Assembly (NCBI GenBank): GCA_003456765.1
Contig: DMOT01000220.1
Coordinates: forward strand, 1 to 5,337
DNA length: 5,337 bases
Source of the DNA: Bacillota bacterium
Lineage (GTDB): Bacteria; Bacillota; DTU025
Direction of reading: 5' to 3'
A program made the translations under genes and the position numbers. The notes below the pieces were generated by a model. It saw only the letters and a program-made list of their open reading frames with translations. It was not told where the DNA came from and did no database searches. This document shows, piece by piece, positions 5,134 to 5,337 of this stretch. Numbering within the stretch: position 1 is the stretch's first letter; every line of letters starts with the position of its first letter.

Positions 5134-5337
5134 CTAACCCCGACGTTCTGAGGTGTTCTTCGAGATTACCCTTGCCGGCGACCTACGAGGCTCTTCGGGG
5201 ACAGCCTTGATCAGCCCGGAGAGCGGCTTATACACAAGCGCAGTCAGAGCAGAGTTGATTCCGGCTTTGAGCACGTTGAAAAGCACGATCCACCAGATCA
5301 TGTCCACAACTACCTGCCTTGGCATCCCGTAGAACAT
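5134..5337 (-). CDS. ECF transporter S component, C-terminal end (cut by right edge)
   Basis: S components are small membrane proteins that bind a vitamin or other micronutrient and join the shared EcfA-EcfA'-EcfT energising module. The visible 67 residues contain a last membrane helix with the characteristic tail WIVLFNVLKAGINSALTA (about 16-33) followed by LVYKPLSGLIK. This resembles the final helix of several substrate-specific components, including riboflavin-type RibU. A basic, proline-rich cytoplasmic tail of about 20 residues follows to the TAG at 5134. The methionine codon at the window edge is most likely internal, since about 110-130 residues should lie to the right. The gene is convergent with the TraX-family gene. 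Family assignment is fairly sure; the substrate cannot be decided from this part. Confidence 0.75.
   Translation of the reverse strand: MFYGMPRQVVVDMIWWIVLFNVLKAGINSALTALVYKPLSGLIKAVPEEPRRSPARVISKNTSERRG

Overview
The window looks like ordinary chromosome from a moderately GC-rich Gram-positive anaerobe, most likely a member of the Bacillota (Clostridia or a related class). The reasons are the split iron-sulfur serine dehydratase (separate beta and alpha genes), purine-rich ribosome binding sites close to the start codons, a TTG start, a PgsB/CapB-type ligase, an ECF-type vitamin transporter component, and a tRNA gene that encodes its own CCA end. The species cannot be named from the sequence.

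Left part (1-888): the first 227 codons of pgsB, the Mur-ligase-like poly-gamma-glutamate synthase subunit, run leftward off the window edge. A 205-base divergent spacer separates it from a rightward gene for an iron-containing-alcohol-dehydrogenase family protein (889-2331). That protein keeps the nucleotide-binding motifs, has a Gln where one metal-ligand His is expected, and carries a 15-bp in-frame tandem duplication.

Middle (2330-4132, all leftward): a serine dehydratase operon, sdaAB then sdaAA, then a tRNA-Gly(CCC) gene with its own promoter and a Rho-independent terminator. The terminator's T-tract overlaps the stop codon of the convergent dehydrogenase gene. sdaAA is broken as read: one base is missing at a GGG run, so its last quarter lies in another frame.

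Right part (4133-5337): a divergent spacer with plausible promoters in both directions, a rightward TraX-family multi-pass membrane protein, a strong inverted repeat without a T-tract, and the C-terminal end of a leftward ECF transporter S component that enters from the right edge.

Functionally, the serine dehydratase pair would deaminate L-serine to pyruvate and ammonia, and PgsB would build gamma-glutamyl polymer at the membrane. No functional link between the remaining genes can be shown. I see no phage, transposon, CRISPR or defence module. The best leads are the sdaAA frameshift and the altered metal site of the dehydrogenase.
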